From positions 1-62,624 of the forward strand of contig JAAWBX010000025.1 in NCBI GenBank assembly GCA_022792885.1: a DNA stretch of 62,624 nt, in the 5' to 3' direction. Below are positions 18,106-25,724 of the stretch, piece after piece (positions within the stretch are counted from its first letter, which is position 1; the number at the start of each line of letters is the position of its first letter). The stretch comes from Lachnospiraceae bacterium (GTDB taxonomy: Bacteria > Bacillota > Clostridia > Lachnospirales > Lachnospiraceae). The notes beneath the pieces are model-generated. The model did no database searches, was not told the DNA's origin, and saw only the letters and a list, made by a program, of their open reading frames with translations. Both the position numbers and the translations under genes were made by a program.

Positions 18106-19656
18106 TCACGGTTTGCCCTCCGCGCCCCCTTTCGGCCCGAAACCTTCCACTCCCATCGAACCCATATCGGAAATCGAAAGGCTCCCGACGTCAATTCGGG
18201 ATGAAGAATCCCGGCGCTGCCCCTCCTCCGTAGACGCGATCGTCCCGTCCAACTGGCCGCGGATGCTCTCCGCCCGCAAAAGACAAAACTCCTTCAACGT
18301 ATCGATCCCCGTCTCAAATTCTTCATACGTGCAGAATTTTGTCGGGTCCTTTTCCACATAAGGAGCGATCAGGGTTTTAACGGCGTCGATCTGTTCCGCC
18401 AGATACCCGCTGTCAAAATATTGTTCCACAAACGCCGTGAAATAATCGTGGTAGAGATCCGTCCATTCTTCTTCGGAAAAAATCCAGGCAAGCATCGGCC
18501 TTGCGTCCACCGTATCGCCGGATACCGGAGTGTCGATCGGAGCGTTGACGAGTTCTTCCGCATCCGCTCCCGCTTCAAAAGCGCCGAACGCCAGATTATA
18601 ATCCCAGGGCAGCATTTCCATCTGTCCGTCTTTCTCATACAGATAGTAATTATGAATCATGGAACCCGTATAGCTGTCAAAATTCAAGACGAAATTATGC
18701 ACGACAAAATACCGAATCACCGCTTCCACATTCACGACTTCCTCAATCTTTTCGTTTTCGTTTAAATTTCTCAGAGAATCGATAAGACGGTCCTTATCTC
18801 CGTCGGAAATATCGGTTTTCGCATTTTCAAAAATATTGGCGTAACTGTCGTAATCGTCATCGGTATAGACAAGTCTTACATCGTCGCTCCCCACGCGCAT
18901 CCCGCCGCCCGCGTCGTTCTCCGGCGCCCGACTTCTCTCCGGCATCGCCCCGCGGTCCGGCGCCGGCTCCCCGTCCGGCCGCCCGCCCGGCGTCATCTCC
19001 CCATCCGGCCGCCCGCCCGGCACAGCGCCGCCTCCCGTCTGCTGACTGTCCGGCTTGTAAAGCTCTCCGTACCCGCTGCCGTAATTTCTCTGCAGAAAAG
19101 ATTCCTCGATTCCTTCCACCGCCAGATATAAGCCGAAATCCTCCCCGTTTACCGTAATATAAACAAAACTGCAAAGAGGCGCCGCCACCCCAAACTCCCC
19201 CATCATCCGATAACACAGGTAATCCTTGATACAGGTATTATCCTGAATCAGATTGTTCAGACACAATTTATCCAACCCATAATAACTCCTGCCGTCCTCA
19301 TAATGATCGAACTCGATCTTGAAACTGTAACGGTTGTTTCCGTACGCTTCCACCTGCGACAGGGAGGTGTTCCCCTTGGCGCGAATCGCCGCGTTTTTAT
19401 AAATGTCTCCGTCTATCACGACGGCGCAGGAGACATACGCTTCCTCCGTACAGGAAGCCAGAAACCCCTCCCAGTCGTCCATCCGGATATCGATCCGATG
19501 CACGGCGGAAGCGTCGAACAGTTTCGACGCGTATCCCGCCGCGGAAGAAGCCGCCTGAAGGCCGAAGGCTTCCCCGTGCAGAAAAAGAAACGCCAACAGC
19601 AAACTCAGCGCAAAAGCCGCGGCACAAATCCGATCTATCTGTTTATGTGTCGACAT
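18106..19656 (-). CDS. Secreted CotH-family protein kinase-like protein
   Basis: About 516 residues from the ATG at 19656 (GGGAGGG upstream). An N-terminal hydrophobic signal/anchor (about 12-30) is followed by a CotH domain: IRAKGNTSLSQ, FKIEFDHYEDGRSYYGLDKL, GLYLAVEGIEESFL and the late MEMLPWDYNLAFGAF, whose D-x-N fits the metal-binding site of CotH atypical kinases. A Gly/Pro/Asp-rich insert with two copies of PGGRPDGE lies near residues 210-240. In Bacillus, CotH phosphorylates spore-coat proteins; outside spores, CotH occurs with DUF4956 and VTC proteins, as here. The substrate is unknown. Confidence 0.85.
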   Translation of the reverse strand: MSTHKQIDRICAAAFALSLLLAFLFLHGEAFGLQAASSAAGYASKLFDASAVHRIDIRMDDWEGFLASCTEEAYVSCAVVIDGDIYKNAAIRAKGNTSLSQVEAYGNNRYSFKIEFDHYEDGRSYYGLDKLCLNNLIQDNTCIKDYLCYRMMGEFGVAAPLCSFVYITVNGEDFGLYLAVEGIEESFLQRNYGSGYGELYKPDSQQTGGGAVPGGRPDGEMTPGGRPDGEPAPDRGAMPERSRAPENDAGGGMRVGSDDVRLVYTDDDYDSYANIFENAKTDISDGDKDRLIDSLRNLNENEKIEEVVNVEAVIRYFVVHNFVLNFDSYTGSMIHNYYLYEKDGQMEMLPWDYNLAFGAFEAGADAEELVNAPIDTPVSGDTVDARPMLAWIFSEEEWTDLYHDYFTAFVEQYFDSGYLAEQIDAVKTLIAPYVEKDPTKFCTYEEFETGIDTLKEFCLLRAESIRGQLDGTIASTEEGQRRDSSSRIDVGSLSISDMGSMGVEGFGPKGGAEGKP

Positions 19657-19726
19657 ATTTTCCCTCCCGTATACGAATATCACCGGCAGAAAAGAGGCGC
19701 GCGCCTCCTCCCTTAAATAACAATCG

Positions 19727-20398
19727 TTATCCCAGGTATTCCCCCTGATAACTCACCAGCACGGCGCGATCCACCCCTTCCATCTCCGAAAGAGCGTTGA
19801 TAAAATCCGTGCCGTCCCCCTTCAGGCGCACCTCCAGATTCAGTTCCAGTTGCCCCTGCCAGACGGTCTTGCTTTTTACCACACATTTTTGGACGCTCCG
19901 ATCCAGAAACGCCCGGGCTCTCCGCTCGCCGTCCGAATCGGCGCAGGTAAGAATCACGATGTACGGATTGAGATAGGTCTTCCGATTGACAAATACCAGA
20001 AGCGCCGCGCCGACGGCCGCGCTGCCGGCAAGAGCCAGAAGAAGCATCCCGGCAGCCAGAATAATACCGACGGCGATCGCCCAGAACAAAAACGCCAGAT
20101 CCAGCGGTTCTTTGACGGCCGTCCGGAAGCGGACGATGGACAGGGCCCCGACCATGCCCAGTGAAAGCACCACATTCGAGGTGACCGCCAGAATGATCTG
20201 AGACGTAATCATGGTGAGCGCCAGAAGCGTCACGCCGAAACCGGAAGAATACATCACGCCCTGATACGTCTTTTTATAAATAAGGAAAATAAACATCCCG
20301 ATTCCAAAAGACAACGCCAGCGTAATACACATATCCGGCAGGCTGACCGCATCCATTTTCTCCAGAAAACCGGATTTAAAAACATCCTGAAAACTCAT
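19727..20398 (-). CDS. DUF4956 membrane protein
   Basis: 223 residues with about four hydrophobic segments in the first 145 residues, including LSLGMVGALSIVRFRTAVKEP, which is typical of DUF4956. A soluble C-terminal domain follows. GGAGG lies upstream of the ATG. The family commonly neighbours VTC-type proteins and CotH; a role beside polyphosphate synthesis is inferred from context. It sits between these two here, 30 bases after the VTC gene. Confidence 0.82.
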   Translation of the reverse strand: MSFQDVFKSGFLEKMDAVSLPDMCITLALSFGIGMFIFLIYKKTYQGVMYSSGFGVTLLALTMITSQIILAVTSNVVLSLGMVGALSIVRFRTAVKEPLDLAFLFWAIAVGIILAAGMLLLALAGSAAVGAALLVFVNRKTYLNPYIVILTCADSDGERRARAFLDRSVQKCVVKSKTVWQGQLELNLEVRLKGDGTDFINALSEMEGVDRAVLVSYQGEYLG

Positions 20399-20428
20399 AA
20401 AAAACCTCCGTTATTTTTCTTTTTTTCG

Positions 20429-21100
20429 TTACCCGTAGATTCTCGCAGCCGCGTATTTGGAAAACGCCGTCCCCCGCCGCCCGGGGAGACGCACGGCATC
20501 CCGAATGATATCCGGCAAAAATTCGTCCCATTTTACCTCCAGGATAATCGGGTCCTCGCCGGCCGCGATCGTAACGCTGTCCGGATTCAAAAAATCCGTA
20601 CTCCGCATCCCGGTACGGATCCGGTAATCCAGCGTCACACGGACATTCCCCGGTCCGTAAACGTAGGGTTCACGGATATAATCCACGATCGTCTTAGGCC
20701 TCAGCCCGCGAAACATCATCTTCGCGTACAACTCCAGCAGAAGCGTCCGGCCGCTCTCCCTAAGCGGCGCCGGGTCGCCGGCCGCAAGCGCGCGCGCCAG
20801 TTCCCGCGAAACCGGAGCGCTCTCCTTCCCGCATTTTCCGGAAACCTTGCTCTTCTTTTCCAGACGGATAAAAGAAGGATCCCGGTTGTAATAACGAAGA
20901 CGGAACTTCTCCCGCCTATCCACCCCGTCCGTTTTTTCCCGCAGCGCCCTGTCCCGGATGTCGTCAAAATACAGACTGCGCACCTCGTAAGAACCGCTTC
21001 CCGCGTGGCTGTCGCGGGACAGCAGAAGCGACAGGCGGGCCCGCAAGACCAGAAGATCCGCGTAAGTGATCTCACATTTCCATTCATTTCGATATCGCAT
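20429..21100 (-). CDS. VTC-domain protein (polyphosphate polymerase-like)
   Basis: A 223-residue protein that is essentially a bare VTC domain: start RNEWKCEI, SYEVRSLYFDD, KFRLRYYNRDPSFIRLEKKSK (basic tunnel residues), and C-terminal PIILEVKWDEFLPD. In yeast the domain makes polyphosphate from ATP; bacterial members are assigned by homology. There is no SPX or membrane domain, so it probably acts with the DUF4956 protein encoded next. First gene of the VTC-DUF4956-CotH run. Confidence 0.86.
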   Translation of the reverse strand: MRYRNEWKCEITYADLLVLRARLSLLLSRDSHAGSGSYEVRSLYFDDIRDRALREKTDGVDRREKFRLRYYNRDPSFIRLEKKSKVSGKCGKESAPVSRELARALAAGDPAPLRESGRTLLLELYAKMMFRGLRPKTIVDYIREPYVYGPGNVRVTLDYRIRTGMRSTDFLNPDSVTIAAGEDPIILEVKWDEFLPDIIRDAVRLPGRRGTAFSKYAAARIYG

Positions 21101-21253
21101 ACCGATTCCTCTTTTCTTTTTGCTGTCCCGATTATAAAAGATGAACCTTAGTCCTGCTTTAGAAAAGAACGCCGTTTTTGTGAATTTTCTTTGTCCCCGC
21201 GTCTTTTTCGGACATGAAAACGGCCAGGACCGCCATGGCCCTGACCCTCTTTT

Positions 21254-22492
21254 TCACCGGCGTTTTCCGCCGGAAGCAAATTCCACCGTAAAAAAAATCG
21301 TATTTCCGTCCCCGTAGCCGGCCCGGATCCTCCCACCCTGCCGTTCCGCGATCGCTCTCGCGGCGGAAAGCCCGATCCCGCAGCCGCCGTTTTTCCGCCC
21401 CCTGGACGGCTCCGCCCGGTAAAAACGATCGAACAATTTTTCCGGCGCGCAGGCCGGCAACGCTTCGCAGGTATTGGTTACCCGCAAAATTACCGGATCG
21501 CTTCCCGTTCTCAACGCCAGAGAAATCTCCGTTCCGGAAGCGGAATATTTGACCGCATTGTCCAACAGAATGGAGATCATCTGCCGAAGGGACTCCCGAT
21601 CTGCCGCCAGCGAAACCTCCTCTCCGATCTCCGCCCGAAAACGGAGCCCTTTTAACTCCATCGGTTCCTGAAAACCCGCCATCGTTTCCCGCACCAATCC
21701 CGCCAGAAAAACCGTCTCCCGATCCGCAACGACCCCTTTTTCGTCCGCCCTCGCCAGAAGCAGCAGATTCTGCATCAGATCATTCAAACGCGACGCCTGC
21801 TGGCGGATATTCCGGCTCCATTTATTTTCCCCGTTGTACAATTCCATGGCGTCGATATTGGCCAGAATAATCGCAAGAGGCGTCTTGATTTCATGCCCCG
21901 CATCCGTGACAAACCGTTTCTGTTTCTCGATATTTTCCGCGATCGGACGAATGGCTTTGCGCGAAAGCAAGGTCACAAAAAGCAGCATGAGAAACCAGCC
22001 GGCCGCGCCGGCGAACGCCGACAGAAAAAGGACGCGGCCTACGGAACGCAAATCGGAGGAAATATCCAGAAAAATATAGACTTCGCAGCCGTCCGGAAGC
22101 TGCACGCCCGCATACCGGAACATTTGGAAACGTCCGTTATGTTTCCCTTCCGCAAAAATTTTCTCCGCGATCTCCCGCGCCCGCTCCTCCGTTACGGAAG
22201 AAATCCGACTTACATCCGCCTGAAGCGCAAGGCCGTCCGGAGCGACTCTTACCGTAAAAAAGACCGCCGCCCGCTTTTCATCCTCCGTAGGCGGCGGATT
22301 CAAAAAACCCCGGCGGTCGTAGGGCGGCGGCATCTCGGATTCATTCTTTATCAAAGCCTCCAAAAGCCGATCGCTTCTATTAAAAGCCGCCCGGGCATTT
22401 ACAAGATTGAGGCTGCCAAGCAGCGCGAATAAAAGCACCGACACAGCGACCATCGCCGTCCGGATAAATTTTTTTTGCAGCGTCTGAATCAT
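21254..22492 (-). CDS. Sensor histidine kinase
   Basis: About 412 residues from the ATG at 22492 (GGGAGGATTGAC upstream). One membrane segment lies near 12-32 and a second near 150-170, enclosing an extracytoplasmic sensor domain. Then the phospho-acceptor HEIKTPLAIILANIDAMELY and the ATPase with N-box (LLDNAVKYSASGTEI) and the G-box GGCGIGLSAARAIAERQGG. It is downstream of, and pairs with, the response regulator. The stimulus cannot be read; the divergent flavoprotein suggests a respiratory or substrate signal. Confidence 0.92.
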   Translation of the reverse strand: MIQTLQKKFIRTAMVAVSVLLFALLGSLNLVNARAAFNRSDRLLEALIKNESEMPPPYDRRGFLNPPPTEDEKRAAVFFTVRVAPDGLALQADVSRISSVTEERAREIAEKIFAEGKHNGRFQMFRYAGVQLPDGCEVYIFLDISSDLRSVGRVLFLSAFAGAAGWFLMLLFVTLLSRKAIRPIAENIEKQKRFVTDAGHEIKTPLAIILANIDAMELYNGENKWSRNIRQQASRLNDLMQNLLLLARADEKGVVADRETVFLAGLVRETMAGFQEPMELKGLRFRAEIGEEVSLAADRESLRQMISILLDNAVKYSASGTEISLALRTGSDPVILRVTNTCEALPACAPEKLFDRFYRAEPSRGRKNGGCGIGLSAARAIAERQGGRIRAGYGDGNTIFFTVEFASGGKRR

Positions 22493-22542
22493 GTCAATCC
22501 TCCCGCGTATGCCCGGCTTCATCCCGGATCGCGCACGGGCTC

Positions 22543-23232
22543 TCAAACCGGACGCCGATTCGCGATCCCGGCAAGCGTGTAGCCGATGTTTCGTTTTGCG
22601 CGGATCTCCACATCCGCGTGAAGCGCCGCCAGTTTTTTTCTCAGATAGGAGAGATATACCCACACGACGCCGACATCCGCCTCCGTCTCATACCCCCAGA
22701 TCTTGATCAGAATGTCCTCGGTGGACAAATAGTTACCCTGATTCAGCATCAGAAGTTCCATCACCTGATATTCCAGTTTTGACAGAACCCGTCTCCGGCC
22801 GCCGTTTTCCAGCTCGTATTTCCGCCTGTCCAGAGAAAGGTTCCCGCAGCGAAGGATATCCGGCGTAAAGGTTTCTCGTCTTCTCAGCATGGCCCGGACC
22901 CTGGACAACAGTTCGCCCATGTGGAACGGCTTCGGCAGGTAATCGTCGGCGCCCAGATCCAGGCCATAGATCCGATCTTCCACGCCCGTTTTTGCCGTCA
23001 AAAGCAGCACCGGCGTCTTACAGCCGCCCTTTCTCAGCTCACGCAAGACTTCCAGCCCGTCTTTTTTGGGCAGCATGATATCCAGAATCAGACCGTCGTA
23101 ATTCCCGTGCTCCGCCCGGGCAAACGCCTCCTCGCCGTCATACACCGCCTCCACCGTATAGTTATAATACACGAATATATCCGTGACGGCCTCCGACAAA
23201 GCCATTTCGTCCTCCGCATATAAAAGCTTCAT
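22543..23232 (-). CDS. OmpR-family response regulator
   Basis: 229 residues. The receiver domain has an acidic pocket near the N-terminus (YAEDE), phospho-acceptor Asp in LILDIMLPKKDG, and conserved Lys in YLPKPF. The C-terminal winged helix (about 130-222) has LSKLEYQVMELLML, VVWVYLSYLRKKL and the wing RNIGYTL. It lies 50 bases before the kinase gene. 11-bp-period direct repeats in the divergent region at 23310-23412 are plausible binding sites for it. Confidence 0.94.
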   Translation of the reverse strand: MKLLYAEDEMALSEAVTDIFVYYNYTVEAVYDGEEAFARAEHGNYDGLILDIMLPKKDGLEVLRELRKGGCKTPVLLLTAKTGVEDRIYGLDLGADDYLPKPFHMGELLSRVRAMLRRRETFTPDILRCGNLSLDRRKYELENGGRRRVLSKLEYQVMELLMLNQGNYLSTEDILIKIWGYETEADVGVVWVYLSYLRKKLAALHADVEIRAKRNIGYTLAGIANRRPV

Positions 23233-23267
23233 AAAAATCTCCGTTCTCCTATCGACAAACTGTTGGT

Positions 23268-23296
23268 AGTATACGTTTTCCGACTATGAAAAACAA
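23268..23296 (-). promoter_or_regulatory. Promoter of the response regulator / kinase operon
   Basis: On the minus strand, -35 TTGTTT (23291-23296), a 17-base spacer and -10 TATACT (23268-23273). It lies directly beside the repeat AAATTCA...AAATTCA at 23310-23327. Confidence 0.55.
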
Positions 23297-23309
23297 TGCT
23301 TTGCGCCAA

Positions 23310-23412
23310 AAATTCACAGCAAATTCATAAAAACCGTACATCCGCCTTCCCGATTCGCTGCATCTTAAATTTTGCTTAAATTTCTTTCCGAAAAATTAAC
23401 CGTTGATTAACC
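23310..23412. promoter_or_regulatory. Three pairs of 11-bp-period direct repeats (candidate response-regulator sites)
   Basis: AAATTCA at 23310 and 23321, CTTAAATTT at 23364 and 23375, ATTAACC at 23395 and 23406: each pair repeats exactly one helical turn apart. That is the arrangement OmpR-family dimers bind. The first pair is upstream of the regulator promoter; the last ends 21 bases before the flavoprotein -10, in the place of its weak -35. Confidence 0.55.
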
Positions 23413-23430
23413 CTAAAATTCCCCCGGATC

Positions 23431-23439
23431 TGTTATACT
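23431..23439 (+). promoter_or_regulatory. Extended -10 promoter of the flavoprotein gene
   Basis: TG at 23431-23432 followed by T and TATACT at 23434-23439. No recognisable -35 lies at 17 bases; the ATTAACC repeat pair occupies that side, suggesting activator-dependent expression. Confidence 0.5.
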
Positions 23440-23496
23440 ACCGATATATGATATATCGTCTTTTAATAAGGACAAAAAGGAGGATACGAATCGATT

Positions 23497-25185
23497 ATGA
23501 AAAAAGAACTTACCCGAAGAGACTTTATGAAAGGCGCCGCCGGCGTCGCGGCCGGAGCGGCCGCTCTCGGCGTACTCGGCGCCTGCTCCCAGCCGGCTGA
23601 CGGCACAACCCAGGCGGCTTCTCAGACGGCCGCGCAGGCCGGCAGCTCCGCCGATGAAATGCTGGACGAAGCGCCGTCCTCCGGCTACAGCTGGGAAAAA
23701 GCGCCGGAACCCATCCCGGATTCCGAGATCAAGGAAACCGTTGAGGCGGATATCGTGATCGTCGGCGCCGGTATCGCCGGCGTTACGGCGGCCCTGCGCG
23801 CCTCGGAACTGGGCGCAGAAGTGGCGGTCGTGGAAAAAGCGTCCTTCCCCAGTTCCCGCGGCGGGCATTATGCGGCTTACCAGTCCAAAGCCATGACCAA
23901 AGCCAACATGACCAACGACTCCAAAGACGAGATTGCCGCCGACTGGCTGCGCATGTGCGGCAACCGCTGCGATCAGAAGCTGATCTATCTGTTCCTGGAC
24001 CGTTCCAGCGAAGTGATGGACTGGCTGGACGACATGAGCGGGGACGCCCTGAATATTATCCCGATTCAGACGCACTACGTCGGCAAAACCTATTACGAGC
24101 ACATCGGAACCCATGTGATCCGCGGCTCTTTTGACGACAATGAAAACAACATCAGCGCGCCGGTCTTCTTTATGTGGAAAAAAGCGGAAGAAAACGGCGT
24201 CGTCTTCCACTTTGATTCGGCGGCGGAACAACTGGTAAAAGACGGGGAAAAAGTTAGCGCCGTGATCGTAAAAGACGCCGACGGCTATAAAAAATACGTG
24301 GGCAAAAAGGCGATCATCCTGGCCACCGGCGATATTTCCGGCGACGACGAAATGCTGAAAGCTTACGGCGGCGAGCTGGGTCTTCTGGCGGAAGCCAGAG
24401 CCTATACCCCTTACGGCATGAACACCGGCGACGGGCACAAAATGGGCATGTGGGCCGGCGGACACATGGAAATGGGACCTTTCCCCACCATGATCCACCT
24501 GATCCGCTATTGCTCCCTGTGCTTCGGTTTCCTCCACGTCAACGCGAAAGGACGCCGTTTCATGAATGAAGACACCTGGATTCAGGCCAAAAGCATTCAG
24601 ATCCTGAAACAGGCCGGCGGCAACGAATATGCCTACAGCATCTTTGATTCCAACTGGAAAAAAGACGTTGCCGAACAGATCCCCCTGGCCGGCGGTCAGT
24701 TCTGGGATAACATGTCCCGTCTGGCCGACGAAGAGTGGACGCCGGACAGCGCCGAGAAGATCATCGAAGGGGCCCTGGAAAACGGCAACGCCTTCAAAGC
24801 CGATTCCCTGGAAGAGCTGGCGGAACTTATGGACGTGGATAAAGACGATTTCCTGGCGGCGGTGGAAAATTACAATAATATGTACGATCAAGGCGAGGAT
24901 ACGGAATTCCATAAACGCGCCGAACTCCTCTCCCCCATCAAGGAAGGCCCGTTCTACGCCTTAAAGTTCGGCCCTTCGCTTCTGGTCGTTCCCGGCGGCC
25001 TCGAGATCAACGAGAAGCTTCAGGTCGTTGACGACGACAGGGAGCCCATTCCCGGCCTGTACGCCATCGGCAACGTATCCGGCGGCCGTTACGGCGTAGA
25101 CTATCCGGTTACGATCAACGGCAACAGCCACGGCTCCGCCATGACCTGGGGGTACGTGGCCGCCGAAAATATTTTGAACGCCTAA
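23497..25185 (+). CDS. Tat-exported FAD-dependent flavoprotein lipoprotein (fumarate reductase-like family)
   Basis: 562 residues. The N-terminus has a twin-arginine motif TRRDFMK and a lipobox LGAC with Cys30, so it is probably folded with its cofactor, exported by Tat and lipid-anchored outside. An Ala/Ser/Gln-rich linker leads to the FAD-binding fold (DIVIVGAGIAGVTAALRASE, about 83-102) and a C-terminal FAD segment (PGLYAIGNVSGGRYGVDYP). It belongs to the fumarate reductase/3-ketosteroid dehydrogenase flavoprotein superfamily. There is no FMN-binding domain, so electrons must come from another protein. Likely an extracytoplasmic reductase of an unknown organic acceptor. Confidence 0.88.
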   Translation: MKKELTRRDFMKGAAGVAAGAAALGVLGACSQPADGTTQAASQTAAQAGSSADEMLDEAPSSGYSWEKAPEPIPDSEIKETVEADIVIVGAGIAGVTAALRASELGAEVAVVEKASFPSSRGGHYAAYQSKAMTKANMTNDSKDEIAADWLRMCGNRCDQKLIYLFLDRSSEVMDWLDDMSGDALNIIPIQTHYVGKTYYEHIGTHVIRGSFDDNENNISAPVFFMWKKAEENGVVFHFDSAAEQLVKDGEKVSAVIVKDADGYKKYVGKKAIILATGDISGDDEMLKAYGGELGLLAEARAYTPYGMNTGDGHKMGMWAGGHMEMGPFPTMIHLIRYCSLCFGFLHVNAKGRRFMNEDTWIQAKSIQILKQAGGNEYAYSIFDSNWKKDVAEQIPLAGGQFWDNMSRLADEEWTPDSAEKIIEGALENGNAFKADSLEELAELMDVDKDDFLAAVENYNNMYDQGEDTEFHKRAELLSPIKEGPFYALKFGPSLLVVPGGLEINEKLQVVDDDREPIPGLYAIGNVSGGRYGVDYPVTINGNSHGSAMTWGYVAAENILNA

Positions 25186-25222
25186 ATTTTATCGGCCATC
25201 CCGATTACGGAAAGGATTTCCT

Positions 25223-25669
25223 ATGTTTCTCTCACTGGCCGCGGCCGTTTTTGTTTTTCTCTTTGACCTTTTTGTCAAAAACCGGGTGAACGCCCGGCAG
25301 AAAGCGGGCACTCTGCCCGCTTCCTTTTTTCATGATCTCTTCCGTCTCGATAGAGTGGAAAATCCCGGTATGATTCTCGGGTTCGGCCGGCAGAAACCCC
25401 GGCTGGTAAAGCTTCTGCCTCCGGCGGTTCTGGCCGCTGTGTCCTTCCTTGTGATCCCCGAACTGCCAAAAATCCCGTCTCTTCTTCCCCGCCTGGGATA
25501 CGGCCTGCTTTTGGGCGGAGGACTGAACAACTTCTACGACCACTGGAAACGGGGATACGTAATCGATTACATCAGCTTGCCGCTCCCCAAAATCCGCCAT
25601 ATTTACTTCAACCTTTCCGATTTTGCCATTTTTACCGGCACGTTCCTTTTGTGCCTCTTCCTCGTATAA
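25223..25669 (+). CDS. lspA: Signal peptidase II-like protein
   Basis: 148 residues with four hydrophobic segments. The two catalytic aspartates of LspA are in place: VIDYISLP (around residue 113) and YFNLSDFAIFTG (near 132). The usual N-x-x-DR loop reads NNFYDHWKRG here, so Arg is replaced by His, which marks a divergent paralogue. It lies 37 bases after the Tat lipoprotein gene. It may process that lipoprotein, but whether this is the cell's only LspA cannot be told from the window. Confidence 0.82.
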   Translation: MFLSLAAAVFVFLFDLFVKNRVNARQKAGTLPASFFHDLFRLDRVENPGMILGFGRQKPRLVKLLPPAVLAAVSFLVIPELPKIPSLLPRLGYGLLLGGGLNNFYDHWKRGYVIDYISLPLPKIRHIYFNLSDFAIFTGTFLLCLFLV

Positions 25670-25686
25670 GCAAAAAATATCATTAC

Positions 25687-25724
25687 GAAACGCCGCCTCA
25701 GCGAGACGGCGTTTTTCTTTTTTT
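25687..25724. terminator. Bidirectional terminator between convergent genes
   Basis: The stem AAACGCCG...CGGCGTTT has a short loop, followed on the plus strand by TTTTTCTTTTTTT; the minus side also has a T-rich run. It ends the flavoprotein/lspA transcript and the ABC exporter transcript, whose stop lies at 25723. Confidence 0.8.

Noticed and set aside
23413..24912. A 499-residue open frame on the minus strand
   Set aside because: It is an antisense shadow of the Tat flavoprotein gene: His/Val/Phe-rich, no recognisable motif, no ribosome binding site.
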